A DNA stretch of 64,000 nucleotides from an uncultured Clostridia bacterium. GTDB taxonomy: Bacteria; Bacillota; Clostridia; Peptostreptococcales; Anaerovoracaceae. Shown in pieces: positions 17,976 to 25,974 of the stretch. The notes below the pieces were generated by a model. It saw nothing but the letters and a program-made list of their open reading frames with translations, ran no database searches and had not been told where the DNA came from. Numbering within the stretch: position 1 is the first letter of the stretch; every line of letters begins with the position of its first letter. Location of the stretch: assembly GCA_937900415.1 (NCBI GenBank), contig CALCEY010000009.1, forward strand, positions 1-64,000, in the 5' to 3' direction. Position numbers and translations under genes: made by a program.

Positions 17976-19160
17976 TTAATGATGGAAAAGTCGTATTTTA
18001 GTCATGGCCATGACCATGCCGTATTTATCGCATGTTTCTATGACATTATCGTCCCTTATGGAGCCTCCGGGCTGGGCGATATAAGTCACTCCGCTTCTTG
18101 AGGCTCTCTCTATATTATCTCCGAACGGGAAAAAGGCGTCTGAACCAAGCGAAACACCGGAAAGGCCCGCTAAATATTCCCTCTGTTCCGCCCTCGGGAA
18201 TTCTTCAGGCTTTTCGGTAAACAGCTGCTGCCATTTTCCTTCTCCCGTAACGTCCTCGAAGTCCTCTGACAGATAAACGTCTATGGCGTTATCTCTGTCC
18301 GGTCTTTTGATTTCATCCTTAAACGGCAGTCCCAGCACCTTATCATGCTGGCGCAGATGCCATTTATCAGCTTTTTCTCCCGCCAGCCTCGTGCAATGTA
18401 TTCTGGACTGCTGTCCCGCTCCGACTCCTATGGTCTGTCCGCCCTCAGCGTAGCACACTGAGTTTGACTGGGTATATTTTAAAGTTATAAGAGCTATCAC
18501 CAGATCTCTCTTCGCCTCTTCCGTGAGATTCCTGTTTTTCGTAACCACGTCATTCAAGAGCTCTTTGTCTATCTTCAAATCGTTTCGCTTCTGGCTGAAG
18601 GTAATTCCGAAGACCTGCTTTTCCTCCGTTGCTTCAGGCACGTAAGCCGGATCTATCTTTATGACGTTATAGCTTCCCTTTCTCTTGCTCTTAAGTATCT
18701 CAAGAGCTTCTTCATCGTAGCCGGGAGCTATTATTCCGTCGGAAACTTCTCTTGCTATCAGGCGGGCGCAGGTAACGTCACATTTATCCGAAAGAGCTAT
18801 CCAGTCGCCGAAGGAGCTCATCCTGTCAGTTCCTCTCGCTCTCGCGTAAGCCGTTGCTATAGGAGATTCGTCGAGCCCTTCTATATCGTCTACGAAAAAC
18901 GCTTTTTTAAGCTTTTCGTCCATAGGGATACCTACTGCCGCAGACGTCGGGCTTACATGCTTAAACGATGTGGCGGCGCACATTCCCAAGGATTCTTTTA
19001 TTTCCTTTACAAGCTGCCAGCTGTTCATAGCGTCCAGCAGATTTATGTATCCGGGTCTTCCGTTCAGAATTTCGATGGGAAGCTCGCTTCCATCCCTCAT
19101 GAATATCTTTGCCGGCTTCTGATTGGGATTGCAGCCGTACTTAAGTTCATAATCTTTCAT
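17976..19160 (-). CDS. purH: Stand-alone AICAR formyltransferase (PurH C-terminal domain type)
   Basis: A 394-residue protein matching only the AICAR transformylase part of PurH: KYGCNPNQKPAKIF at the start, TSFKHVSPTSAAVG near residue 65, GGQTIGVGAGQQSRIHC near 270 and GSDAFFPFGDNI near 350. Bifunctional PurH is about 510 residues and carries an N-terminal IMP cyclohydrolase (MGS-like) domain, which is absent here. The missing activity appears to be supplied by the PurO-like gene just upstream in the operon. It transfers formyl from 10-formyl-THF to AICAR. Confidence 0.9.
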   Translation of the reverse strand: MKDYELKYGCNPNQKPAKIFMRDGSELPIEILNGRPGYINLLDAMNSWQLVKEIKESLGMCAATSFKHVSPTSAAVGIPMDEKLKKAFFVDDIEGLDESPIATAYARARGTDRMSSFGDWIALSDKCDVTCARLIAREVSDGIIAPGYDEEALEILKSKRKGSYNVIKIDPAYVPEATEEKQVFGITFSQKRNDLKIDKELLNDVVTKNRNLTEEAKRDLVIALITLKYTQSNSVCYAEGGQTIGVGAGQQSRIHCTRLAGEKADKWHLRQHDKVLGLPFKDEIKRPDRDNAIDVYLSEDFEDVTGEGKWQQLFTEKPEEFPRAEQREYLAGLSGVSLGSDAFFPFGDNIERASRSGVTYIAQPGGSIRDDNVIETCDKYGMVMAMTKIRLFHH

Positions 19161-19176
19161 AATTCACCGCCTGATT

Positions 19177-19905
19177 TTATTTATTCTTATTGATAAGTTT
19201 ACTCTTTGTTTCTCTCGTTATTAAATCTATATATCTCACATAAAGGGAAATCTTATTCTCCTGATTGAGATTTTCCCATATGTCGCATGCAAATTCATCC
19301 ATATCATCGGGAATTTCTATTCTCCTCGGCTCGCCCTGAAAAGTCGGAAGCGGATTGCCGTCGTGCTCATAGGTATGGATAAAATGTCCAAGACCCGCAG
19401 AAGCACGGTAGGAATATGTATATCTGGCGCAGTTGCTTCCGGTATCGTCCATGCTCTTTAATATACTCATCTCATAAGATAACGCCGGCCTTTCTTCAGA
19501 GCCTAAAGTCAGCATAGCGCTTATTCTCGGCGTCCAGTTAGGAGCGTCCGGCTCAAATTCTCTCGTTTCGAGAGCTTCTTTAAAGGATTTTCCCGCCTTT
19601 ACAAAATCATATATCGTATCCGTTTGATCTCCGTTGGTCACTATGACCTTGTCTCCTAAAACTCTCAGCGGCGAATAGATTATAAGCGACGGGTCTTCGA
19701 CCTTTGATTGGTCGAAAGGATATATCACCACGTCTTCGCCCTCTTCGCGGAAAATCCTGTTTCTTGAGTTTTCGCTCCTGCCCATGATAAAATACGCGAT
19801 TGCCGCTTTGGAGCCGTCTTTCGTCAATCCGACTGCAATTCCTCTGCCTGCGTAAGAGTTTTTTTCTATGGTCTTTCCCATAGTCTTAACGTTGTATACG
19901 CTCAT
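19177..19905 (-). CDS. purO: PurO-type IMP cyclohydrolase
   Basis: About 242 residues, resembling the archaeal-type IMP cyclohydrolase PurO (PF07826). It has GRGIAVGLTKDGSKAAIAYF near the start, MGRSENSRNRIF, then DPSLIIYSPLRV, NGDQTDTIYD and PNWTPRISA. This enzyme closes FAICAR to IMP and replaces the N-terminal domain of ordinary PurH. ATG 19905 is the likely start because GGAGGGCGAG is directly upstream; an upstream in-frame ATG (19947) lacks this. It sits between purN and the AICARFT gene, so the last two pathway steps are neighbours. Confidence 0.85.
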   Translation of the reverse strand: MSVYNVKTMGKTIEKNSYAGRGIAVGLTKDGSKAAIAYFIMGRSENSRNRIFREEGEDVVIYPFDQSKVEDPSLIIYSPLRVLGDKVIVTNGDQTDTIYDFVKAGKSFKEALETREFEPDAPNWTPRISAMLTLGSEERPALSYEMSILKSMDDTGSNCARYTYSYRASAGLGHFIHTYEHDGNPLPTFQGEPRRIEIPDDMDEFACDIWENLNQENKISLYVRYIDLITRETKSKLINKNK

Positions 19906-19949
19906 CTCGCCCTCCTGATTATTTATTCGACGCATATTCCGCCGCATTT

Positions 19950-20564
19950 TTAAGTTTGCTTTTCAGCAACTATTTTTTCGCATATCTGCTGAGTGGCCTC
20001 AGGTAAAATCTTCCACTCCGCCTCTTCCATAACTCTTCTCTGTAAAATTTCCGGAGTATCGCCGGGTAGAACCTCCACCGCTTTTTGCATTATTATCCTG
20101 CCGCCGTCGGGAATCTCGTTGACAAAATGAACGGTCGCTCCCGTCACCTTAACTCCGTATTCCAAAGCCGCCTCGTGAACCTTAAGGCCGTAAAACCCTT
20201 TACCGCAGAATGACGGTATCAGCGACGGATGTATATTGATTATTTTCCCCGCATATCTGCCTGTGAACCGTCCGCTCAGTATGCTCATAAAGCCCGCCAG
20301 CACTATAAGGTCGATTTGTTCTTTGTCGATTATCTCGGAAAGTCTGTCTTCATAGGCGTCCTGCGATGCAAAATCCCTTCTGACTACCGTCTCTGCCGGA
20401 ATACCGTTTTCTTCGGCTCTCTTAAGAGCATACGCATCCTTCTTTCCCGAAACGACCAGCGCTATCTCGCCGTCCTTTATATCTTCTCTGTTGACGGAGT
20501 CTATCAGAGCCTGCAGATTGGTTCCTCCTCCTGAAACAAACACGGCTATTCTGGCTTTTAGCAT
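19950..20564 (-). CDS. purN: Phosphoribosylglycinamide formyltransferase PurN
   Basis: A 204-residue folate-dependent GAR transformylase. It begins IAVFVSGGGTNLQALID and has the catalytic NIHPSLIPSFCGKGFYG (Asn, His) near residue 110 and VTGATVHFVNEIPDGG with the catalytic Asp region. It uses 10-formyl-THF in step 3. The start overlaps the purM stop by 7 bases, suggesting coupling. No PurT-type alternative is present in the window. Confidence 0.96.
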   Translation of the reverse strand: MLKARIAVFVSGGGTNLQALIDSVNREDIKDGEIALVVSGKKDAYALKRAEENGIPAETVVRRDFASQDAYEDRLSEIIDKEQIDLIVLAGFMSILSGRFTGRYAGKIINIHPSLIPSFCGKGFYGLKVHEAALEYGVKVTGATVHFVNEIPDGGRIIMQKAVEVLPGDTPEILQRRVMEEAEWKILPEATQQICEKIVAEKQT

Positions 20565-21601
20565 ATCTCCACCTTTTCATCGGACTTTACTATTCTGCCT
20601 ATGATATATGCGTCTTCACCGGCTTCTTTCAGAATTTTAAGGGATTTTTCAGCCTCTTCTTCGGAAACTACGACGCTCATGCCGACTCCCATATTGAAGG
20701 TGTTGAACATATCATGCTCAGGAATGTTTCCGCATTTCGATATAAGCTTAAATACAGGCAGTATCTTAAGGGCCGATTTGTCTATGCGGGCGCAGTATCC
20801 GTCCGGTATGCTTCTCGGTATATTTTCATAAAATCCGCCGCCTGTGATATGGGAAACGGCTTTTACGTCTGCATGTCTGAAAAGCTCCAGCATAGGCTTT
20901 ACGTATATCTTCGTAGGCGTAAGCAGTGTTTCGCCTAAAGATGCTCCGCCAAGCTCCTCAACCGGGGCCCTGAGATCTGCGTTTTCCACGTCGAATACTT
21001 TTCTCACCAGTGAAAATCCGTTGGAATGAACGCCGCTTGAAGCAAGTCCTATTATCACGTCGCCTTCCTTTACCTTAGTCTTGTCCAAAACCTTGGCTTT
21101 ATCGACCGCTCCTACTGAAAATCCGGCCAAATCATATTCGTCCTCGCTGTAAAAACCCGGCATCTCCGCCGTTTCGCCCCCTATCAGCTCACAGCCCGAC
21201 TGAACGCAGCCCTCTGCTATGCCGGAAACTATCTGCGCGATTTTTTCCGGATAATTCTTTCCGCATGCTATATAATCCAGGAAGAAGAGAGGCTTGGCTC
21301 CGCAGCATATTATATCGTTGACGCACATAGCTACGCAGTCTATGCCTACCGTATCATGCCTGTCCATAAGGAAAGCCATCTTCAGCTTAGTTCCGACGCC
21401 GTCTGTGCCGCTTACCAGAACCGGCTTTTTCATATCGGTTATATCGAGCTCAAACAGGCCTCCGAAGCCGCCTATATCGTCGCTCTTCCCGTTAACCATG
21501 GTTCTCGCTATATGCTGCTTCATAAGCTCGACCGCTTTATATCCGGCTGTGATGTCCACTCCGGCTGCCGCATAGCTGTCCGACTTTGATTTAGTATTCA
21601 T
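20558..21601 (-). CDS. purM: Phosphoribosylformylglycinamidine cyclo-ligase (AIR synthetase)
   Basis: A 347-residue PurM of full length. It has SYAAAGVDITAGYKAVELM at the start, VSGTDGVGTKLKMAF near 60, VDCVAMCVNDI-type residues near 90, GGETAEMPGFY near 150 and HITGGGFYENIPR near 255. It closes FGAM to AIR using ATP. It lies 4 bases after purF and overlaps purN, in the middle of the operon. Confidence 0.97.
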   Translation of the reverse strand: MNTKSKSDSYAAAGVDITAGYKAVELMKQHIARTMVNGKSDDIGGFGGLFELDITDMKKPVLVSGTDGVGTKLKMAFLMDRHDTVGIDCVAMCVNDIICCGAKPLFFLDYIACGKNYPEKIAQIVSGIAEGCVQSGCELIGGETAEMPGFYSEDEYDLAGFSVGAVDKAKVLDKTKVKEGDVIIGLASSGVHSNGFSLVRKVFDVENADLRAPVEELGGASLGETLLTPTKIYVKPMLELFRHADVKAVSHITGGGFYENIPRSIPDGYCARIDKSALKILPVFKLISKCGNIPEHDMFNTFNMGVGMSVVVSEEEAEKSLKILKEAGEDAYIIGRIVKSDEKVEIC

Positions 21602-21605
21602 ATCT

Positions 21606-23030
21606 TTATTCCTTTCCGTTCCAGCAATAGGTGCAGAGCTTGCACGGCTCCAGGCCTATGGCTTCAATGATGCCTTCGATGGTCTGAAATTCAAGAGAAG
21701 CGAAATTGAACTTTTCACATATTGCTTTTCTTAAGGATTTTCCTCTTTCAGTTGCAGAATCGCTGTATTCTTCAATATGCTTCTGTCCCTCGTCTCCCTC
21801 TAATTCCTGAATTACTCTTCTTGCCAAAAGCTCCATGTCGTCTCTTCCTCTGGAAAAGTTAAGGAACTTGCAGCCGTACATTATAGGCGGACATGCGGAA
21901 CGCATGTGAACCTCTTTAGCTCCGTTATCGTAGAGAAAATCCACCGTTTCCTTGAGCTGAGTACCTCTGACAATGGAATCATCCACAAACAGAAGATTTT
22001 TATCTTGAATGAGGTCGTGAACAGGTATCTGTTTCATCTTGGCTACTTTATCGCGTTCTTTCTGATTAGCAGGCATAAAGCTCCTCGGCCAGGTAGGCGT
22101 ATACTTTATGAATGGTCTTGCGAAACGAACGTCGCTCTTGTTGGCGTATCCTATGGCGTGAGGCGTGCCGGAATCAGGTACGCCTCCCACATAATCAAGC
22201 TCTTTAAGGACACCGTTTTTCATGTCGTTTTCCGCCATGATTTCACCGTTACGGTAACGCATTGTCTCAACGTTGACTCCCTCATAGCACGAAGTGGGAT
22301 AACCGTAATAAGAATAGAGAAAGGCGCATATTTTCATCTCTTCTCCCGGAGGCGAAAGCTGAGTCATTCCTTCACATGTAATCTCGACTATCTCTCCCGG
22401 CCCCAGTTCTCTTACAGGCTCATACCCAAGCTTGGTGCAGGCAAAGGATTCGAAAGAAACACAGTATCCGAGCTCATCCTTTCCGATATTTACAGGGATA
22501 CGCCCCACCTTATCACGGGCAGCGATTATACTTCCCTTATCGGTGAGAATCAATATAGACGCAGTCCCTTTTATCGACTCCTGAGCATATCTGATACCCT
22601 CTACAAAATTGCTCTTCTGGCTTATCAAAGCTGCTACCAGCTCGGTATTGTTCACTTCTCCGCCGGTCATAGAATCAAAATGTCCGCAGCTGACAGCCAT
22701 GTATTCTTCTATCAGTTCTTTTGCGTTGTTGATTATTCCGATGATACATATGGCGTAAGTTCCCAGAGTGGAACGTATCAGAAGAGGCTGCGGATCTGAA
22801 TCGCTTATGCAGCCTATGGCCGACTTTCCTTTCATTTCATCGAATATATTTTCAAATTTAGTTCTGAACGGTGAGTTCTCAATATTATGAATTTCCCTCT
22901 GAAGGCCGATGGTCTCGTCATAAGCGGCAAGCCCCCCTCTTCTCGTTCCAAGGTGCGAATGATAATCCACGCCGAAGAACACGTCTACCATACAATCCTG
23001 TTTAGAGGCAACTCCGAAAAATCCACCCAT
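21606..23030 (-). CDS. purF: Amidophosphoribosyltransferase-like PurF lacking the N-terminal nucleophile Cys
   Basis: A 474-residue PurF homologue with the phosphoribosyltransferase loop LFVDDSIVRGTQL near residue 347 and HLGTRRGG near 27. Cysteines suited to a cluster lie at SACPPIMYGC and in the C-terminal CKLCTYC, resembling the [4Fe-4S] PurF class. Ordinary PurF exposes Cys as residue 1 after processing (MCG- or a short propeptide). This protein instead begins MGGFFGVASKQDC, with Gly at that place. I infer that the glutaminase is inactive and that the enzyme uses free ammonia, or that a second PurF exists elsewhere. The ATG follows ACAGGAGGAAATA. Confidence 0.88.
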   Translation of the reverse strand: MGGFFGVASKQDCMVDVFFGVDYHSHLGTRRGGLAAYDETIGLQREIHNIENSPFRTKFENIFDEMKGKSAIGCISDSDPQPLLIRSTLGTYAICIIGIINNAKELIEEYMAVSCGHFDSMTGGEVNNTELVAALISQKSNFVEGIRYAQESIKGTASILILTDKGSIIAARDKVGRIPVNIGKDELGYCVSFESFACTKLGYEPVRELGPGEIVEITCEGMTQLSPPGEEMKICAFLYSYYGYPTSCYEGVNVETMRYRNGEIMAENDMKNGVLKELDYVGGVPDSGTPHAIGYANKSDVRFARPFIKYTPTWPRSFMPANQKERDKVAKMKQIPVHDLIQDKNLLFVDDSIVRGTQLKETVDFLYDNGAKEVHMRSACPPIMYGCKFLNFSRGRDDMELLARRVIQELEGDEGQKHIEEYSDSATERGKSLRKAICEKFNFASLEFQTIEGIIEAIGLEPCKLCTYCWNGKE

Positions 23031-23088
23031 TATTTCCTCCTGTAGCTTTCTTTTTTAGTCTTCTCTCTGCTATGTTTCCATTTAAGCC

Positions 23089-23775
23089 TTATGCAAAGAA
23101 AAGCTCTGAAAGCGTCATCGGGTCTATATACTGTCCATCCTTATAGACTCTCATATTGCCGGAAGCGATTTCGTCGATCAGCATAACGCTGCCGTCCCTG
23201 TCATATCCGAATTCAAACTTTATATCATAGAGAACCAGACCTTTTTCCTTGAGATCGTCGGCAACAATCTGCGTAATCTGCTGAGTCATTCTCTTGATGT
23301 CCTCATACTGGCTGTCCGTCATAACGCCAAGCGCCACGAGGGCGTCCTTAGTTACAAGCGGATCTCCCTTTTCATCATTTTTGAAAGTGGTTTCAACGTA
23401 AGCGGGCAGGTCGGCTCCCTCCTCGATATACTCTCCGTAACGGCGGAAAAAGCTTCCCACGGCTTTGTGACGGCAGATGACCTCAAGGCCTTTTCCAAAT
23501 ACTTTGGCAGGAAGAACCTCCATCGTAGTATTTCCCAAATCAGCGTTTACATAGTGAGTCTTGATTCCCGCTGCATTAACTTTTTCAAAGAAATATATTG
23601 ACATGCGCAGGTTGACGTCGCCTACTCCGTCGATAGTAAGTCCCACTGAATTTTCACCGGGGTCAAACACTCCGTCTTTTCCTGTACAGTCATCCTTAAA
23701 CTTTAAAAGATAATTTCCGTTATCCAGTTCAAATACGTCTTTAGTCTTTCCGGTGTAAACAAGTTTCTTTTCCAT
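23089..23775 (-). CDS. purC: SAICAR synthetase
   Basis: A 228-residue enzyme: KLVYTGKTKDVFELDNGNY at the start, then EVICRHKAVGSFFRRYG near 95 and MLIDEIASGNMRVYKDG near 200, the family signature with ATP and aspartate ligands. It joins CAIR and aspartate. It is preceded by AAGGAGATATAAGACA and separated from purE by about 150 bases that contain the 29-base repeats. purB, needed for the next step, is not in the window. Confidence 0.96.
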   Translation of the reverse strand: MEKKLVYTGKTKDVFELDNGNYLLKFKDDCTGKDGVFDPGENSVGLTIDGVGDVNLRMSIYFFEKVNAAGIKTHYVNADLGNTTMEVLPAKVFGKGLEVICRHKAVGSFFRRYGEYIEEGADLPAYVETTFKNDEKGDPLVTKDALVALGVMTDSQYEDIKRMTQQITQIVADDLKEKGLVLYDIKFEFGYDRDGSVMLIDEIASGNMRVYKDGQYIDPMTLSELFFA

Positions 23776-23868
23776 TGTCTTATATCTCCTTATGTAAATT
23801 AAAATTTATCTTAATCAGCTTGCGGACGTAACGCCTGCAATTTTTCGCGTCTTAAATTCTCTGCACCT

Positions 23869-23952
23869 AAAGTTTAGCCGAAATCGCATAGTCATCAAAA
23901 GCTCAGCCGAAACGGCCGCTTTATCTAAAACTTAGCCGAAATCGCCGCGTCC
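23869..23952. repeat. Three degenerate 29-base tandem repeats at the 3' end of purE
   Basis: A core of (T/C)AGCCGAAA recurs at 23875, 23904 and 23933, exactly 29 bases apart, within units starting AAAG or AAAA. The last unit includes the purE stop codon and its final codons. The other two lie in the purE-purC gap and look like decayed copies of the gene end. Confidence 0.7.
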
Positions 23953-24413
23953 TTTTCCAGAACCTTTTTTGCGTCGGCCTCTCTCTTATTCTTAAGCCTC
24001 TCTGCAAGCTTCGCATCCTCAATTGCCAGCATCTGGCATGAAAGCAAAGCGGCATTGACTGCGCCGTCTATGGCAACCGTAGCCACAGGTATTCCCGAAG
24101 GCATCTGAACAGTTGACAATAAGGCGTCAATGCCGTCTAAATTTGACGATTTAACAGGCACTCCTATCACGGGCAGGCACGTGTTGGCTGCCAGCGCTCC
24201 GGCAAGATGCGCCGCCTTGCCGGCGAAGGCTATGATAGCCCCAAAGCCCCTTTCTCTCGCAGAGGAAGAAAACTCAGCCGCGGCTTCCGGAGTTCTGTGA
24301 GCAGAATAAACGTGTACTTCAAATGGTACTCCAAGTTCTTTAAGTGTAGACGCAGCTTTTTCCGCTATCGGCAGGTCGCTGTCAGAGCCCATAACAATTC
24401 CAATTTTTTTCAT
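23925..24413 (-). CDS. purE: N5-CAIR mutase / AIR carboxylase PurE
   Basis: A 162-residue PurE beginning KKIGIVMGSDSDLPIAEKA, with VHVYSAHRTPEAAAEF near residue 45, AFAGKAAHLAGALAA near 75 and GVPVKSSNLDGIDALLS near 98. It makes CAIR. No purK is present in the window, so I cannot tell whether it acts on N5-CAIR (class I) or directly on AIR (class II). The start is ATG 24413 with GGAGG eight bases upstream. A longer frame to 24584 would run through the riboswitch and terminator and is not credible. It is the first gene of the pur operon. Confidence 0.95.
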   Translation of the reverse strand: MKKIGIVMGSDSDLPIAEKAASTLKELGVPFEVHVYSAHRTPEAAAEFSSSARERGFGAIIAFAGKAAHLAGALAANTCLPVIGVPVKSSNLDGIDALLSTVQMPSGIPVATVAIDGAVNAALLSCQMLAIEDAKLAERLKNKREADAKKVLEKDAAISAKF

Positions 24414-24520
24414 AATCAGTCCTCCAAACATTATCCGGTTGCCCGGTTTCACTGTGCGAACAGCTTTATCTAAATACTCTCTTTCAACGGGCCTTTCCCC
24501 CGCATTTTTAGTATGCCAAC

Positions 24521-24640
24521 AAAAAAAGGGTATATTTGTCCCTTTTTGCAAGGAACAAATACACCCAGACGGCCGGCTATCCAAGCTTTCTGCTTCCTTG
24601 CGGTTATCCGCATCTTCCGTCAGTCACAAAAAGCTGTTCA
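24521..24640 (-). promoter_or_regulatory. Probable ZTP (pfl) riboswitch with intrinsic terminator, ahead of purE
   Basis: Read on the minus strand, the leader has GTGACTGACG (24618-24627), a small GCGGATAACCGC hairpin, GGAAGC, and a 3' domain GCCGGCCGTCTGGG. These match in order the conserved parts of the pfl/ZTP aptamer (GACUGGCG, internal stem, GGAGC, CCGCCUGGG). AGCTTT and AAAGCT close the P1 stem. The CTGGG end leads directly into a 15-base stem (24552-24566 with 24528-24542, two G-U pairs) followed by seven T (24521-24527). Ligand binding would therefore compete with termination. ZTP signals 10-formyl-THF shortage, which fits a purine operon with two formyl transfers. Confidence 0.85.
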
Positions 24641-24650
24641 CTGTGCCTTT

Positions 24651-24680
24651 ATTATACCAATATTTCAAAATCCTTGTCAA
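24651..24680 (-). promoter_or_regulatory. Promoter of the purine operon
   Basis: On the minus strand TTGACA (24675-24680) and TATAAT (24651-24656) have an 18-base spacer. The predicted start site is near 24644, just before the riboswitch. No PurR-box palindrome was seen. Confidence 0.85.
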
Positions 24681-24718
24681 GAAAAAGTCTAAAGTCTCTG
24701 TTAAAGGCTGAATAAACC

Positions 24719-25930
24719 CTACTTGTTTTTTCTTCTCGCCCCTATATCGGCCGCCGCTGTAAACAGCACGTCGGTAGAGGAATTGAGGGCCGTCTCGCAT
24801 GAATCCTGAATCACTCCGATTATAAAGCCCACGCCCACTACCTGCATTGCCAGATCGTTGGAAATTCCGAAAAGCGAGCATGCCAGAGGTATCAAGAGCA
24901 GCGAACCTCCCGCAACTCCAGACGCACCGCAGGCGCTTATAGCCGAAATCAGGCATAAAATTATCGCCATTCCAAGGTCAACCGAAACTCCCAGCGTATT
25001 GGCTGCCGCAAGAGTTAAAATGGAAATAGTGATGGCAGCTCCTCCCATATTTATTGTAGCTCCTAAAGGAATTGAAATGGAGTAAGTATCCTTATCCAGC
25101 TTGAGCTCCTCGCAAAGCTTCATATTAACGGGTATATTAGCTGCCGAGCTCCTCGTAAAGAAGGCCGTTATTCCGCTGTCCTTGATGCATTTAAAGACAA
25201 GAGGATATGGATTTTGTCTCGTGTTTATATACACCAGGAGCGGATTTGCCGCCAAAGCTACGAACAGCACAGTTCCAACCAGAAGGAGTATCAATTTGCC
25301 GTATCCCAGCAGTGTAGACAATCCGCTGGCAGCTATTGAATTAAACACAAGTCCCATTACTCCTAAAGGAGCAAGCTTTATCACCCATCTGACAGCCTGT
25401 GATACGGCTTCCGCCATATCAGCAATCACGGTTTTCGTTCCCGCAGAAGCATGACGAAGAGCAATTCCTAAAACGATTGCCCACGCCAGAATTCCTATGT
25501 AATTTGCCTTAAGCAGCGCGTCTACCGGGTTGGAAACGACATTGAAAACGAGCGTTCTCATTACATCCCCTATTCCTCCCGGAGGGGTCAAATCATCGGT
25601 GCCGGCCGGCAAAATCAATTCTATCCTGAAGATAAAGCTGGCGATTACCGCCACTGTTCCGGCTAAAAACGTGCCGAGCAGATACAGGATTATTATCGAC
25701 TTAATGTTGGTTTTCTGTCCCGTCTTATGTTGTGATATGGCGGACATCACCAGAAACAATACGAGAACCGGAGCTACGGCTTTTAGCGCTCCCACAAAAA
25801 GCTCTCCCAAAACGGTTATTCCCGAAAGCTGCTTAGGCAGCGTCAGCGCCAATATGACGCCGATAACAAGGCCTATGACGATCTGCTTTACAAGGCTGAT
25901 TTTGTTCCATTTGCTAAGTAAATTTTTCAA
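24719..25930 (-). CDS. sstT: Sodium:serine/threonine symporter SstT
   Basis: A 403-residue member of the DAACS (SLC1) family with about eight helices plus re-entrant loops. FFTRSSAANIPVNMKL near residue 260 and LGATINMGGAAITISIL near 285 form the substrate and sodium site, with CGASGVAGGSLLLIPLACSL near 350. The motif set and length match SstT rather than GltP. The start is TTG 25930 with AAGGA/GGAG ahead; no in-frame ATG lies upstream. It takes up serine or threonine, the latter being the substrate of IlvA in the ilv operon. Confidence 0.9.
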   Translation of the reverse strand: MKNLLSKWNKISLVKQIVIGLVIGVILALTLPKQLSGITVLGELFVGALKAVAPVLVLFLVMSAISQHKTGQKTNIKSIIILYLLGTFLAGTVAVIASFIFRIELILPAGTDDLTPPGGIGDVMRTLVFNVVSNPVDALLKANYIGILAWAIVLGIALRHASAGTKTVIADMAEAVSQAVRWVIKLAPLGVMGLVFNSIAASGLSTLLGYGKLILLLVGTVLFVALAANPLLVYINTRQNPYPLVFKCIKDSGITAFFTRSSAANIPVNMKLCEELKLDKDTYSISIPLGATINMGGAAITISILTLAAANTLGVSVDLGMAIILCLISAISACGASGVAGGSLLLIPLACSLFGISNDLAMQVVGVGFIIGVIQDSCETALNSSTDVLFTAAADIGARRKNK

Positions 25931-25974
25931 CTTTCCTTCTCCTTTTCATTCATCTGCACACTCACTTTTCCAGA

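Noticed and set aside
24414..24584. N-terminal extension of PurE
   Set aside because: It would be translated through the riboswitch aptamer and terminator; PurE normally starts at KKIGIVMGSDSD.
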